Made by a program: the position numbers and the translations under genes
Source: Nitrosospira sp. Nl5
Lineage (GTDB): Bacteria; Pseudomonadota; Gammaproteobacteria; Burkholderiales; Nitrosomonadaceae
Assembly (NCBI RefSeq): GCF_900102495.1
Contig: NZ_FMVQ01000003.1
Span: 124,001-188,000, forward strand
Direction: 5' to 3'
Length of the DNA: 64,000 nucleotides
Shown here: positions 1 through 8,921 of the stretch, piece by piece
Numbering within the stretch: position 1 is the stretch's first letter
Layout of the letters: every line of letters starts with the position of its first letter
Notes under the pieces: generated by a model
The model's input: only the letters and a program-made list of their open reading frames with translations
The model's database searches: none
Told to the model about the DNA's origin: nothing

Positions 1-257
1 CTGTTCAGATCAGGAGTGAGCAACAGGTGGAAGCGGTGGCGGAGACGCAGCACGCGCCGGTGAATGTGCAGTATCACCATGCGGCTTATGAGGAGGTACT
101 GGGCGAAGAAGAGGAAGGCCGTGCAGGTCTTGAAGATCAGGGGCGCACTGAGAAGCATCAGCCATTCGTGCGCCAGGGTGAGAAGGTCGGCCGCAACGAT
201 CCATGTCCCTGTGGGTCAGGAAAGAAATATAAGCAATGTCACGGCAAGCTCAGTTAA
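1..257 (+). CDS. secA: Preprotein translocase ATPase SecA, C-terminal end (partial)
   Basis: This is the 3' end of a gene entering from the left edge, readable from base 3. The last ~85 residues hold the acidic, low-complexity linker typical of the SecA tail (run of Glu around [12 protein letters not shown]) and end in the zinc-binding SecB-docking motif [17 protein letters not shown] (C-x-C-x8-C-H). SecA is the cytoplasmic ATPase that pushes preproteins through SecYEG; the C-terminal zinc domain binds SecB and phospholipid. Family identity is secure from this motif. Nothing can be said about the motor domains, which lie outside the window. Confidence 0.95.
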   Translation, partial: VQIRSEQQVEAVAETQHAPVNVQYHHAAYEEVLGEEEEGRAGLEDQGRTEKHQPFVRQGEKVGRNDPCPCGSGKKYKQCHGKLS

Positions 258-383
258 TTCCTCAGTTAATTCGCCGGGCATCCATTAAATCAGAGCCGCA
301 CAATCCTTAACAACCCCCGAACCGGTCTTGTCAATCCTGAATCCGCTCGTACAAACCCAAGGTCGCCAAGCTGAAGGGAGTGA

Positions 384-956
384 TCAACCGCCGGAGCCAG
401 GATTATCGCTTCGTTTCTGGAAATACTCGTCGTAGCGAAAGATATAATCCTTATCCGCGAGTGGCAAATGGCAGGCGCGGCAGGTTGCGGTATCGTCCGG
501 CGCTTTCGTTTTCGCATCGGCGAGATACATGGCGTATACCCAGTCACCATTCTTGAGTTCCGGAGGCGTAACGGTGTCGCCCCACTCGGCGCCTTTACCC
601 ATCACCCCGATCTTTAGCAGCTCGCCCTTGACAAATTTACCATCCGGGCCTTTCAGCGGCGTACCGTCAGCCGCTTCTCGGGCCTTGTATATCTCCATGA
701 CGGAAATGGTACCGTTGGGAAAAGCCTCGCCCATTTTTGTGCTATGCCCGATAGGGTTGATGTAGATTTCGCGGACCTGCTTGGTATCAGTGCGCTGGAT
801 ATCAGACAAGAATTTAGGCCAGCTCTTGTAGTCCGCAGGAACCGGTAACTCGCCGTCCCCGTATTTCTGGACTTGGGGCGTGGGCGGCGTTTGTGCGCAC
901 CCAATTAGTACCGTCGCCAATACCGTGGCCGTGACAACCCATTTAGCACATTTCAT
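384..956 (-). CDS. cytL: Cytochrome P460, lipoprotein form
   Basis: A 190-residue protein. A start at 956 is chosen because AGGAGA lies 8 nt upstream; the frame continues further up without a ribosome site. Residues 1-19 form a signal peptide ending in a lipobox (LIG-C20), so a lipid-anchored form is predicted, followed by a Pro-rich linker. One c-type haem site C159-R-A-C162-H163 lies near the C-terminus. The order (single CxxCH close to the end, preceded by the NGDWVYAMY region) matches the cytochrome P460 family, whose haem carries an extra Lys cross-link and which oxidises hydroxylamine with NO to N2O in ammonia oxidisers. I did not assign the cross-linking Lys. It stands alone between convergent secA and the prlC cluster. 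Confidence 0.85.
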   Translation of the reverse strand: MKCAKWVVTATVLATVLIGCAQTPPTPQVQKYGDGELPVPADYKSWPKFLSDIQRTDTKQVREIYINPIGHSTKMGEAFPNGTISVMEIYKAREAADGTPLKGPDGKFVKGELLKIGVMGKGAEWGDTVTPPELKNGDWVYAMYLADAKTKAPDDTATCRACHLPLADKDYIFRYDEYFQKRSDNPGSGG

Positions 957-1327
957 CTGGTTTTCTCCTTTGTCATCGATACTAGGGGACCTGTGAATAA
1001 GTCCTTCGTGGAGCACCCGTTTTGCCGCTCATTTAGACCTGGCCTCGCATGCTATTTTAGCAGCCTGCCTGACTCAAAGGAAATAGGCTGCAAAAAGCGC
1101 GTGGTGGACCGTTACATACTTCACTCTTGCGTGCCATAGAGTTCTATAAACAACCATTAACACTTGGAATCCTCAAATCCATCCTCTCCAGTCATTTTTT
1201 CGCTTCGATTCTCCATGTCGGACTGCTAGTTTGAACGTTATTGCAGGAATCACTGCTCTGCGGCCCACCTATTCCATTCGGATCCTGGCTGTGATACCGT
1301 CAACAACCACAATCATTACGGCATCAT
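957..1327. other. Intergenic spacer upstream of cytL
   Basis: About 370 bases separate the cytochrome P460 start from the end of prlC; both genes are on the minus strand. Apart from the cytL ribosome site I see no convincing gene, strong hairpin or repeat. The cytL promoter should lie here. Confidence 0.4.
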
Positions 1328-3433
1328 TCAAGCGGCCATTCCGTTATGACGCAATAGCGCATCTATTCTTGGCTCGCGTCCACGAAATGCGACGAATGAC
1401 TCCAGCGCCGGGCGACTGCCTCCAACCGAGAGAATCTCATTCCGGAAACGGGCGCCGGTTTCATCATTGATCACTTCATCGCCACCAGTTTCCTCAAACA
1501 GGCTGTAAGCGTCGGCCGACAAGACTTCCGCCCACTTGTAGCTGTAATAACCGGCCGCATAGCCCCCACCAAAAACATGCGAAAAACTGTTGGGAAAACG
1601 GTTGAACTCGGGTGGGATAATGACCGCTATCTGCTTGCGAATTTCATCCAGCAACTGCTGCGCGGTTTTGCCTCCACCTGGATCGAAATCAAAATGCAGA
1701 CGCATATCGAACAGGGAGAATTCCAGTTGGCGCAGCATTTGAAGGCCACTCTGAAAATTCTTCGCCGCCAGCATCTTGTCGAACAACGCTCGCGGAATAG
1801 ACTCGCCGTTAGTGACATGCCTGGTCATATTGCTTACCACTTCCCATTCCCAGCAAAAGTTTTCCATAAACTGGCTGGGCAATTCTACTGCGTCCCATTC
1901 CACACCATTGATTCCTGATACATCCAGGTCTTCCACCTGGGTGAGCAGGTGATGAAGGCCATGACCAAATTCATGGAACAGCGTTATGACTTCATCATGG
2001 GTGAACAAGGCGGGACGAACCTGACCATCAAGACGGACAGGTGCCGAGAAATTACAGTTGAGGTATGCCACCGGCGTCTGGATGCCTTGCTCTCCGCTTC
2101 CCCCGGCTTCGACCTGGCGGCGGCCGACTGCATCATCCATCCATCCCCCGCCGCGCTTGCCGGGGCGTGCGTAAAGGTCAAGATAAAATTGGCCGATCAA
2201 TTTTCCATCGGCGCCGCTTATATTGAAAAATTTTACATCGGGATGCCAAAGTTGAACGTTGACCGTTTTCGCTGGGGGAGCAATAACAATGCCGTAAAGG
2301 TTTTGTACCAGCTTGAACATGCCCGGTAGTACGGCGGTTTCAGGGAAATACTGCTTCACCTCCTGTTCCGAGAAGGCATAGCGTTCAAGACGCAGTTTCT
2401 CGCTGACATAGGCGAGATCCCATGACTCCAGTTTTTCCAGTTGCAACCGATCGGTGGCGAATTGACCGAGTTCCCTCAGGTCGCGTTCAGCGTAAGGTTT
2501 GGCCTTGGCGGCAAGCTCGCCAAGAAAATCCAGGACCTGTTCCGGCGTCGAGGCCATTTTCGTTGCGAGTGACACCTCGGCGAAGCATTTGAACCCCAGC
2601 ATCCGTGCCTCTTCCTTGCGCAATTCCAGTATCCTGCCGATGAGCGGCGTGTTATCCCAACTGGTCACGCTATCGTCGGTTGGAGCAGGAGCATCGATCT
2701 CGCTGGCACGAGTGGAATACGCACGATACATTCTTTCACGCAGTGCCCGATTATCTGCATACTGCATGACGGGCAAATAGGAGGGAGCATGCAATGTAAA
2801 TTTCCAGCCGGGAGCACCGTCTTTTTCCGCAATCTCTCTTGCTGTTTGCAAGACATCAGCAGGAATTCCCGACAGCTCATCGGCATTCTCCACATGCAGG
2901 ATAAAACGGTTGGTGGCATCCAGCAGGTTATCGTTGAATCTGGAAGAAAGGGCCGACAACTCTTCCTGGATTTGGAGAAAACGCCCTTTCTCTTGCGGCG
3001 GAAGCTCTGCTCCACCCAAGCGGAAATCCCGTAGCTCGTTCTCGATTATCTTTTTTCGCGCGCGGCTCAGGTTCTCAAATTCCGCATTATTGTGAAGCTG
3101 CTTGAATTTCTCAAATAACGCCTGGTCTTGCGCCAGCTCGGCATAATACTGGGTAACCAGGGGCAGGCTGGCGTTATATGTTTCGCGCAACTCCGGATTA
3201 TTTACCACGGCATTCAAGTGCGACACCTGTCCCCAGGCGCGAGACAGGCGCTCGTTGGCGTCGATCATTGGCTGCACGAAATTCTGCCAGGTCGGCACCG
3301 TTTTATCGTTGCGTATTCTGTCAATAATAGCGCGGTTATCGGTTAGCAGTTGCTTCAGCGCGGGCGTAATGTGTTCGGTTCGAATATCCGCAAAGCGCGG
3401 TAGTCCGGAAAAATCAAGCAGAGGGTTTGTCAT
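1328..3433 (-). CDS. prlC: Oligopeptidase A (M3 metallopeptidase)
   Basis: Cytoplasmic zinc peptidase that degrades short peptides, including cleaved signal peptides. About 701 residues from the Met at 3433; the frame runs 27 codons further up into pyrC, but the sequence from MTNPLLDFSGLPRF on looks like the usual family N-terminus. The zinc motif HEFGH is visible in TLFHEFGHGLHHLL, followed by the conserved Glu-containing helix (WDAVELPSQFMENF), the usual M3 layout. The stretch HVFGGGYAAGYYSYKWAEVL near the C-terminus is also typical. It lies 77 bp downstream of the pyrimidine cluster on the same strand and may be read from it. The ribosome site is weak. Confidence 0.93.
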   Translation of the reverse strand: MTNPLLDFSGLPRFADIRTEHITPALKQLLTDNRAIIDRIRNDKTVPTWQNFVQPMIDANERLSRAWGQVSHLNAVVNNPELRETYNASLPLVTQYYAELAQDQALFEKFKQLHNNAEFENLSRARKKIIENELRDFRLGGAELPPQEKGRFLQIQEELSALSSRFNDNLLDATNRFILHVENADELSGIPADVLQTAREIAEKDGAPGWKFTLHAPSYLPVMQYADNRALRERMYRAYSTRASEIDAPAPTDDSVTSWDNTPLIGRILELRKEEARMLGFKCFAEVSLATKMASTPEQVLDFLGELAAKAKPYAERDLRELGQFATDRLQLEKLESWDLAYVSEKLRLERYAFSEQEVKQYFPETAVLPGMFKLVQNLYGIVIAPPAKTVNVQLWHPDVKFFNISGADGKLIGQFYLDLYARPGKRGGGWMDDAVGRRQVEAGGSGEQGIQTPVAYLNCNFSAPVRLDGQVRPALFTHDEVITLFHEFGHGLHHLLTQVEDLDVSGINGVEWDAVELPSQFMENFCWEWEVVSNMTRHVTNGESIPRALFDKMLAAKNFQSGLQMLRQLEFSLFDMRLHFDFDPGGGKTAQQLLDEIRKQIAVIIPPEFNRFPNSFSHVFGGGYAAGYYSYKWAEVLSADAYSLFEETGGDEVINDETGARFRNEILSVGGSRPALESFVAFRGREPRIDALLRHNGMAA

Positions 3434-3510
3434 ATTGTCCAGGATAATTTTCAGGTGGCAGGACGATAAATGCCTGTTACGCGTGAGAGAGAGGTTGCTG
3501 GTCCCGCGGC

Positions 3511-4785
3511 TCAACCTTGGTGAACGATGTGGCCATTAACCAATGTATATTTTACTCTGCCTTGCAGTTCCATTCCCAGAAATGGTGTATTTTTTCCTTG
3601 ACTCTTGAGCGCTGCCGCTTCCACCTTCCAGTATTGATCGGGATCAAAAATGCATAGATCGGCGGCAGCGCCGGGGGATAGGTAGCCGGCATCCACACCG
3701 AGTATCCGCGCAGGTTCCGCGGTAACCTTTGCCAAGGCGGTGGTAAGTGGAATCTTCATTTCGGCTGCCCACTTCAAAGTAAGCGGCAACAGCAATTCAA
3801 GACCGGTGGCCCCGGCCTCGGCCTCGCCAAACGGCAACAACTTGGCATCTTCGTCTACTGGCGTGTGGTCAGAGCATATTGCATCTATCGTACCATCCAG
3901 TAGAGCGGTACGTAGCGCATTGCGATCGCTCAGCCCTCGCAGCGGCGGGATGAGATGACAATTGGAATCGAAGAACCCGATATCCATTTCGGTCAGATGC
4001 ATGTGATTGACCGCCACGTCACAGGTAATGGGCAGACCTTGTTGCCTCGCCGCCCGCACCATGGCGACGCCTTCCGCACTGGATATCCGACACAAGTGTA
4101 CCCGGGCGCCAGTTTCTCTTGCCATCAGAATGATATTCGATAAGGCTACAGTTTCCGCACATACGGAAATCGCCGGCAGGCCCAACCGCGTTGCCACTTC
4201 ACCGTCGTGGGCCACACCACCGTTGGCGAGACTCGCATCCTGAGGGCGCAACCATACCCCGAAGCCGAAGGTAGAAGCATACTGCATCGCGTGCATCATC
4301 ACGCGGATGCTGGTAAGCGGTATCTCGGACTGACCGAATGCCACGCAGCCCGCATCGCGTAACTCAGCCATTTCCGTCAGTCGTTCGCCTTTCAAACCTT
4401 GCGTCAACGCGCCGATAGGATAAACATGAGCCTGGTTGAGGCTTCTGGCGCGATGCTTAAGCATTTCCACCAATCCCGGCTCGTCCAGCGGCGGATCGGT
4501 ATCCGGTGAACATGCCAGACTGGTAATACCGCCCGCTACAGCCGCTTCCATTTCGGATTCCAGCGTAGCCTTATATTCAAATCCGGGTTCGCGCAAGCGC
4601 GCCGATAAATCCACTAGGCCGGGGCATACCACCAAGCCATTCGCGTTTATTTCACGGTTGGCCTGGAAACCGTTCGGCGCGGCGCCGATGGCCACGATTT
4701 TCCCGGCGGCGACACAGACGTCCATAATGGCATCAATTCCGCTTTTCGGGTCTATGACACGGCCGTTATTGATGGAAAGCTTCAT
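3511..4785 (-). CDS. pyrC': Dihydroorotase-like PyrC', probably non-catalytic ATCase partner
   Basis: A 424-residue amidohydrolase-fold protein of the type I dihydroorotase family. Active members carry PGxxDxHxHxREPG, in which the two His bind zinc; here residues around 50 read PGLVDLSARLREPG, so both His are gone (Ser and Arg). The later metal-site Asp (SDHTP) is kept. In Pseudomonas, a catalytically dead dihydroorotase called PyrC' is a structural subunit needed for the class A aspartate transcarbamoylase dodecamer, and its gene directly follows pyrB as here. I therefore infer a structural role, with true dihydroorotase activity encoded elsewhere. The ATG at 4785 starts 5 bp after the pyrB stop; a TTG at 4794 overlapping that stop is also possible. 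Confidence 0.88.
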   Translation of the reverse strand: MKLSINNGRVIDPKSGIDAIMDVCVAAGKIVAIGAAPNGFQANREINANGLVVCPGLVDLSARLREPGFEYKATLESEMEAAVAGGITSLACSPDTDPPLDEPGLVEMLKHRARSLNQAHVYPIGALTQGLKGERLTEMAELRDAGCVAFGQSEIPLTSIRVMMHAMQYASTFGFGVWLRPQDASLANGGVAHDGEVATRLGLPAISVCAETVALSNIILMARETGARVHLCRISSAEGVAMVRAARQQGLPITCDVAVNHMHLTEMDIGFFDSNCHLIPPLRGLSDRNALRTALLDGTIDAICSDHTPVDEDAKLLPFGEAEAGATGLELLLPLTLKWAAEMKIPLTTALAKVTAEPARILGVDAGYLSPGAAADLCIFDPDQYWKVEAAALKSQGKNTPFLGMELQGRVKYTLVNGHIVHQG

Positions 4786-4790
4786 ATCGC

Positions 4791-5741
4791 TCAATTTCCC
4801 GCCAGAATCGACATTACCGCCATCCTTACCGCTATGCCGAACGTTACTTGTGGCAGAATTACCGACTGTTTGCCATCAGCGACGGCGGAATCAATTTCAA
4901 CGCCGCGGTTCATCGGGCCAGGATGCAGCACAATAGCGTCGGGTCTCGCCAGTGCCAATTTTTCCTGCGTAAGCCCGTAATACTTGAAGTATTCTTCCGC
5001 ACTAGGAAGTCGTGCGCTTAGCATGCGTTCGTTTTGCAACCGCAGCATCAGCAGAACATCCACATCTTTCAGCCCTTGCGCCATATCGTGGTAAACATGC
5101 ACGCCGAGACGCTCGACTTTGGCGGGTAGCAAGGTTTTAGGGGCGATGACCCGCACTTCCGGTACCCCCAGCGTGGTAAGTGCATGAATCTGAGAGCGCG
5201 CCACGCGCGAGTGCAAGATATCGCCGACAATGGCGACGCGCAGATTATGAAAATCGCGTTTGTAGTGGCGGATAGTGAACATATCGAGCAACCCCTGGGT
5301 GGGATGGGCGTGCCTGCCGTCACCGGCGTTGATAATGTGAATTTCGGCCCGCACATGGCGCGCTATCAAATGGGCTGTCCCGCTTTGCGAATGGCGCACT
5401 ACGAACATATCTGCATGCATGGCGGAGAGATTATTCACCGTATCCAGCAGCGTTTCCCCTTTGGATTGTGAGGACGCTGCGATATTGAGATTCACCACAT
5501 CCGCGGACAAGCGCTTTGCGGCAATTTCAAACGTTGTACGGGTGCGAGTGCTGGGCTCGAAGAATAAATTGAATATGGATTTTCCGCGTAGCAACGGTAC
5601 TTTTTTTACGTCGCGCTCGGTAACCCCGACGAAAGATTCGGCGGTGTCGAGTATGTTCAGCAGAATGGGGCCAGGTAGCCCCTCGGTGGTGAGAAGATGT
5701 TGCAGTTCGCCGTTCTTATTCAACTGCGGGTTGTTATTCAT
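4791..5741 (-). CDS. pyrB: Aspartate carbamoyltransferase catalytic subunit
   Basis: A 316-residue enzyme that joins carbamoyl phosphate and aspartate, the first committed step of pyrimidine synthesis. The carbamoyl-phosphate loop [12 protein letters not shown] (STRTR) is near residue 60, the HPTQGLLD motif near residue 150, and [11 protein letters not shown] near the C-terminus. Its start overlaps the end of pyrR by 8 bp and its end abuts pyrC', so the three are translated as one operon. No regulatory PyrI gene is present, which fits a class A enzyme assembled with PyrC'. Confidence 0.96.
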   Translation of the reverse strand: MNNNPQLNKNGELQHLLTTEGLPGPILLNILDTAESFVGVTERDVKKVPLLRGKSIFNLFFEPSTRTRTTFEIAAKRLSADVVNLNIAASSQSKGETLLDTVNNLSAMHADMFVVRHSQSGTAHLIARHVRAEIHIINAGDGRHAHPTQGLLDMFTIRHYKRDFHNLRVAIVGDILHSRVARSQIHALTTLGVPEVRVIAPKTLLPAKVERLGVHVYHDMAQGLKDVDVLLMLRLQNERMLSARLPSAEEYFKYYGLTQEKLALARPDAIVLHPGPMNRGVEIDSAVADGKQSVILPQVTFGIAVRMAVMSILAGN

Positions 5742-6246
5742 TGTCCCGGAGACTTTTGTTATATAAGCTCAGGCTCAGTTTTCCACCGAGGCCTTTTTCC
5801 AGCGCCAGCATTTTATCCGATGGCAGAGAAAGTATCGTGCCGACATACTGCGCGGTGATGGGCAACTCCCTGTCGCCCCGGTCCACCAGTGCGGCCAGGC
5901 GGATGCTCGCCGGCCGCCCGTAGTCGAATAATTCATTAATGGCAGCGCGAATGGTACGCCCTGTGTAGAGCACATCGTCCACCAGGATTATGTGGCTGCC
6001 TTCCACTTCGAACGGGATGTCCGAAGGCTTGACCTGGGGATGCAAGCCGATTTGGCCAAAATCGTCGCGGTAGAATGAGACATCGAGAGTGCCCAGGGGA
6101 AGACTGAGCTCTAAATCCTGGTGTAGCCGTTCCGCCAGCCACACGCCTCCCGTGTAAATTCCCACCAACGCGGTGTTCGCGGCGACATCAGGCCGTATTT
6201 TTCCAGTCAGGTCCGCAAGCAGCTGTTCCGCGTCAGGCAGCTGCAT
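5734..6246 (-). CDS. pyrR: PyrR: pyrimidine operon regulator / uracil phosphoribosyltransferase
   Basis: About 170 residues. The PRPP-binding loop [15 protein letters not shown] is clear, preceded by the conserved [10 protein letters not shown] segment. In Bacillus PyrR binds pyr mRNA and controls attenuation and has weak uracil phosphoribosyltransferase activity; in Proteobacteria it sits upstream of pyrB as here, and its regulatory role is less certain. I chose the ATG at 6246; a TTG at 6258 would add MTDK. The start overlaps the end of ruvX by 14 bp and the end overlaps pyrB by 8 bp, indicating translational coupling. Confidence 0.93.
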   Translation of the reverse strand: MQLPDAEQLLADLTGKIRPDVAANTALVGIYTGGVWLAERLHQDLELSLPLGTLDVSFYRDDFGQIGLHPQVKPSDIPFEVEGSHIILVDDVLYTGRTIRAAINELFDYGRPASIRLAALVDRGDRELPITAQYVGTILSLPSDKMLALEKGLGGKLSLSLYNKSLRDNE

Positions 6247-6715
6247 CTTGTCTGTCAAAATAGGACTGTAATATCAGCTGCGCCGCCACCTGATCCAGAA
6301 TGGATTTCTGCTTTCTGCTTTTGACGCCTGCTTCCCGCAATGCTTCGCTGGCACTAATGGAAGTATAGCGTTCATCCACGAGTACAGTCTTGATGCCGAA
6401 ACGCCCTTCGAGACGACGTGCGAAGCGTCGGCTCAGCTTGGTCAATTCGTGCTCCGTGCCATCGGCATGGGTGGGCAGGCCCACCACAAGTAGAGCCGGC
6501 CGCCACTCTTCGACCAGGTTGGCGATACGATCGAAGCGCGCCACCGCCTTCTCTTCATTGACTGTAGCAAGAGGATGCGCCAGGCCCAGCTCCAGGTTAC
6601 CCACCGCTACGCCGATGCGTTTCTCGCCAAAATCGAAAGCCAGAATTGTCCCGCTAAGGGGGGGCTTGCTATTCTCGATCTTGCGTGCCAAGTGTTGTGT
6701 TGTCTGATTCTGCAT
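6233..6715 (-). CDS. ruvX: RuvX/YqgF Holliday junction resolvase-like protein
   Basis: 160 residues with an RNase H-like fold. The N-terminal catalytic strand reads LAFDFGEKRIGVAVG, the family signature with the first catalytic Asp, and VVGLPTHADG and LVDERYTSISA follow. YqgF proteins process 16S rRNA 5' ends in E. coli and resolve Holliday junctions in some other bacteria. It lies second in a yqgE-ruvX-pyrR-pyrB-pyrC' cluster, an order conserved in beta- and gamma-proteobacteria. No clear ribosome site precedes the ATG. Confidence 0.93.
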   Translation of the reverse strand: MQNQTTQHLARKIENSKPPLSGTILAFDFGEKRIGVAVGNLELGLAHPLATVNEEKAVARFDRIANLVEEWRPALLVVGLPTHADGTEHELTKLSRRFARRLEGRFGIKTVLVDERYTSISASEALREAGVKSRKQKSILDQVAAQLILQSYFDRQDAAA

Positions 6716-6756
6716 GAAATGAAATTACCGATAGCCGTGAACAACAAAGGTTTGCT

Positions 6757-7317
6757 TCAAGAATGCCCCACCTCGTCTGACAAGCTTGAGAAATCGACTC
6801 CCAACGAGTGCATCGCCGCGGTTAACCGTTCCTCGGATGGGAGTTCGAAGATGATGCCAGGCGAAGCAGGTACTGTGAGCCAGGCATTCATGGACAGTTC
6901 ATGCTCGATTTGGCCGGGCGCCCATCCTGAATAACCGAGTGCGACCAGTAACTGTTTGGGACTTTCTCCGCTGGCAATTGCCCGTAAAATATCAAGCGAA
7001 GTCGTGAGGCCCACTTCGTGATTTACTATCATGGTGGATTGCCAGTCGCCCACGGGTTGATGCAGCACGAAGCCTCGATCCAGCTGTACCGGTCCGCCAA
7101 ACATCACCGGCAGTCCTCCTAGAGCCTGATCATCAAAGGAGATACCCAACTGATCGAACAGATCTTTCAGCGTGAGGTCAATGGGCCGGTTAACGACCAA
7201 TCCTAGCGCGCCCTGCTCATTATGCTCGCAGATATAAGTCAGAGTCTTGGAAAAAAAAGGATCCGCCATGGCAGGCATGGCAATCAGAAAATGGTTGGTT
7301 AAATCTACGCTTCGCAT
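6757..7317 (-). CDS. yqgE: YqgE/AlgH family protein
   Basis: 186 residues from the ATG at 7317. The frame extends 39 codons further up, but [17 protein letters not shown] is the usual family N-terminus. Typical segments are [24 protein letters not shown] and [16 protein letters not shown]. The molecular function of this family (UPF0301, also named AlgH) is unknown; Pseudomonas AlgH was linked to alginate regulation. First gene of the pyr cluster, 41 bp before ruvX; the operon promoter should lie between 7318 and 7580. Confidence 0.92.
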   Translation of the reverse strand: MRSVDLTNHFLIAMPAMADPFFSKTLTYICEHNEQGALGLVVNRPIDLTLKDLFDQLGISFDDQALGGLPVMFGGPVQLDRGFVLHQPVGDWQSTMIVNHEVGLTTSLDILRAIASGESPKQLLVALGYSGWAPGQIEHELSMNAWLTVPASPGIIFELPSEERLTAAMHSLGVDFSSLSDEVGHS

Positions 7318-7588
7318 GGATAGGGTATTTGCATACTCTGTTGGGTGTCTAAAAACCCGGGCTTGCGAACATCCGCCCCGCGAATTGCTTTTGATGCTCA
7401 CAATTAAAGACAGGCTACATAATAATATGGCCATTATTTGTTTGCGCGAGCCGCCTTGTTGTCATTGTAGAACGAATCGGTTTCCAGTAGTGTGTTTTGG
7501 AAAGAATCAGGCTTGATGCTACGGCTGAGATGAGCAAGACCGGTTTTATCGCGCTATCCGGTTTCAGCAATTTTTCGTTTGCGCGCCG

Positions 7589-7768
7589 TCATTGCGACGG
7601 CTTGCCGAGCTTGCGATAATCGAACCGCATTTCAAAATTAAACGCAATCGGAAGTTTCCTTGCTGATTCATAAACCCCATTCTCGTCAAAAAATAGCGTA
7701 CCTTCTGGCAGTTGGTATGCCACGTAATCGGCAAAACAGAATTCCTCATTTCGTGACGATGCAAATGA
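7589..7768 (-). pseudogene. 3' remnant of an unidentified gene (59 codons, no start)
   Basis: Reading the minus strand from 7768 to the TGA at 7591-7589 gives an open frame with strongly protein-like composition, including DYVAYQLPEGTLFFDENGVY and FNFEMRFDYRKLGKPSQ. It is preceded in frame by TAA (7771-7769) and has no Met start; the only late option is a GTG within DYV. Immediately upstream is the divergent gene at 7800, so there is no room for the missing 5' part. It looks like the C-terminal end of a protein whose front was deleted, though a frameshift or a genuine small gene is not excluded. No family recognised. The overlapping Met-started frame in this segment is less protein-like. Confidence 0.4.
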
Positions 7769-7799
7769 TTAAGGGCATGAATCCTTCTTTCTTAATAGC

Positions 7800-8261
7800 A
7801 TGCCGTTGAACTGGAGCGCGGCGGTAGGCGCCGGTATTGCCGCGGGAGTAATTGCCACCGGAGCGCAGATTACGCTGTGGTGGATGTTCCTGGATGCGCT
7901 TCCTTCGATATTATATCGCGATGCGCGCCTGACCGCGGCAATCCTGATGGGGCAGGACGTTCTACCGCCCCCGGCTACGTTCGACTGGAAGGTGATGATT
8001 GTCGCGTCGTTTGTTCATTTTGTAATTTCTATTGCGTACAGCATGATTCTGGCTTGCCTGATATCTCGTCTCGGTATGATGCTTTCCTTGCTGGCGGGCT
8101 CCCTTTACGGGTTGATCCTGTATGGAGTAAATATGTACGGAGTAACGCTCGTGTTCCCCTGGTTCGCGGAAGTCCGCGACTGGATTACGGTCCTTACGCA
8201 TGTCGTGTTCGGAATTTCAATAGCCGGCACGTACAAGGCATTAGCCAGGCATAAGCGTTGA
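7800..8261 (+). CDS. Conserved integral membrane protein, function unknown
   Basis: A 153-residue, very hydrophobic protein with about four membrane spans (around residues 8-33, 62-88, 88-112 and 125-147). The ATG opens MPLNWSAAVGAGIAAGVIATG. Proteins of this size and pattern occur in beta-proteobacteria and are sometimes labelled sodium:proline symporter, which the short length does not support. It stands alone on the plus strand. No binding motif seen, so no function is given. Confidence 0.7.
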   Translation: MPLNWSAAVGAGIAAGVIATGAQITLWWMFLDALPSILYRDARLTAAILMGQDVLPPPATFDWKVMIVASFVHFVISIAYSMILACLISRLGMMLSLLAGSLYGLILYGVNMYGVTLVFPWFAEVRDWITVLTHVVFGISIAGTYKALARHKR

Positions 8262-8651
8262 CGCACCTGAAACCATGGTTCCCGCCCTAGTTTGGTGCGT
8301 TAAAGATATCGCTACTTAAAAATAACTGGATTGCCGCCATACTGCGTTGCTCGTCGTTGCACAGGAATAACTATGCGCCGCCTGGCGCTTGCCTGACGCC
8401 AATCCAGTCATTTTTAACATTCCTTCGTTTATTCATACGGAATGGGGGAAATCGAAGCGAAAAAAGTGATGGGTGAGGGCAGATGTCGGCTTTCAAGCCT
8501 GGCCGTCCTATTGGCCCAAAAGTTGCGAAAACATGAACAGACCAGCGCTTCTGCAGACGATTTCCTTAATTCGGGCAGCAAACACCGACGCAGGGCAACA
8601 AGAAAGACAGGGACAGATCCCTGCCTCTCCATGCGTGGAAGAATGAGCTGA
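8262..8651. other. Non-coding spacer carrying an inverted-repeat element
   Basis: A 390-base spacer. Its main content is the 102-bp inverted-repeat element at 8316-8417. Further right, around 8606-8621, is a short palindrome (CAGGGA, 4 nt, TCCCTG). A plus-strand open frame at 8442-8651 has no protein-like composition and I do not call it. Confidence 0.5.
8316..8417. repeat. MITE-like element with 18-bp terminal inverted repeats
   Basis: The left arm TTAAAAATAACTGGATTG (8316-8333) and the right arm (8400-8417), read on the other strand as TTAAAAATGACTGGATTG, match at 17 of 18 positions and enclose 66 bp of GC-rich, partly self-complementary sequence without a coding frame. The arrangement resembles a miniature inverted-repeat element or a REP-type dispersed element. 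I saw no clear target-site duplication and no second copy in this window. Confidence 0.55.
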
Positions 8652-8921
8652 CTACTTTTTCTCGTCTTTCTCGGCGTGCTCTCTTGCTTTCTTGGCATGG
8701 GCCTCGTCTTTCTCGGCGTGCTCTCTTGCCTCCCTGGCATGCGCTTCATCTTTCTCGGCATGCGCCTTTGCTTTTTCGCCGCCATGGTCTTTTGATGAGT
8801 GCTTGCCATGGGCTCCATGACTCCCGTGGCTACCATGGCCATTATGTTTTTCGGCGGCAGCGTTAAAACTGAAGGCGGCGGCGAAAGCGATTGCAGTCAG
8901 CATAGATAACAGTTTGCTCAT
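8652..8921 (-). CDS. Small secreted His/Lys/Glu-rich repeat protein
   Basis: 89 residues from the ATG at 8921, chosen because GGAGAAG lies 7 nt upstream. Residues 1-23 form a signal peptide with an Ala-rich end (FSFNAAAEK). A Gly/His/Ser tract follows (HNGHGSHGSHGAHGKHSS), then a charged region of near-identical 14-residue units (AREHAEKDEAHAKK type), encoded by DNA repeats at about 8655-8775. The His tract suggests a periplasmic metal-binding role, and the repeats should form one long helix; both are inferences. No family recognised. It stands alone. Confidence 0.72.
   Translation of the reverse strand: MSKLLSMLTAIAFAAAFSFNAAAEKHNGHGSHGSHGAHGKHSSKDHGGEKAKAHAEKDEAHAREAREHAEKDEAHAKKAREHAEKDEKK

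Noticed and set aside
7564-7764. Met-started minus-strand frame
   Set aside because: Composition is not protein-like; it overlaps the better frame at 7589-7768.
8442-8651. 69-codon plus-strand frame
   Set aside because: No ribosome site, odd composition, overlaps a short palindrome; looks non-coding.
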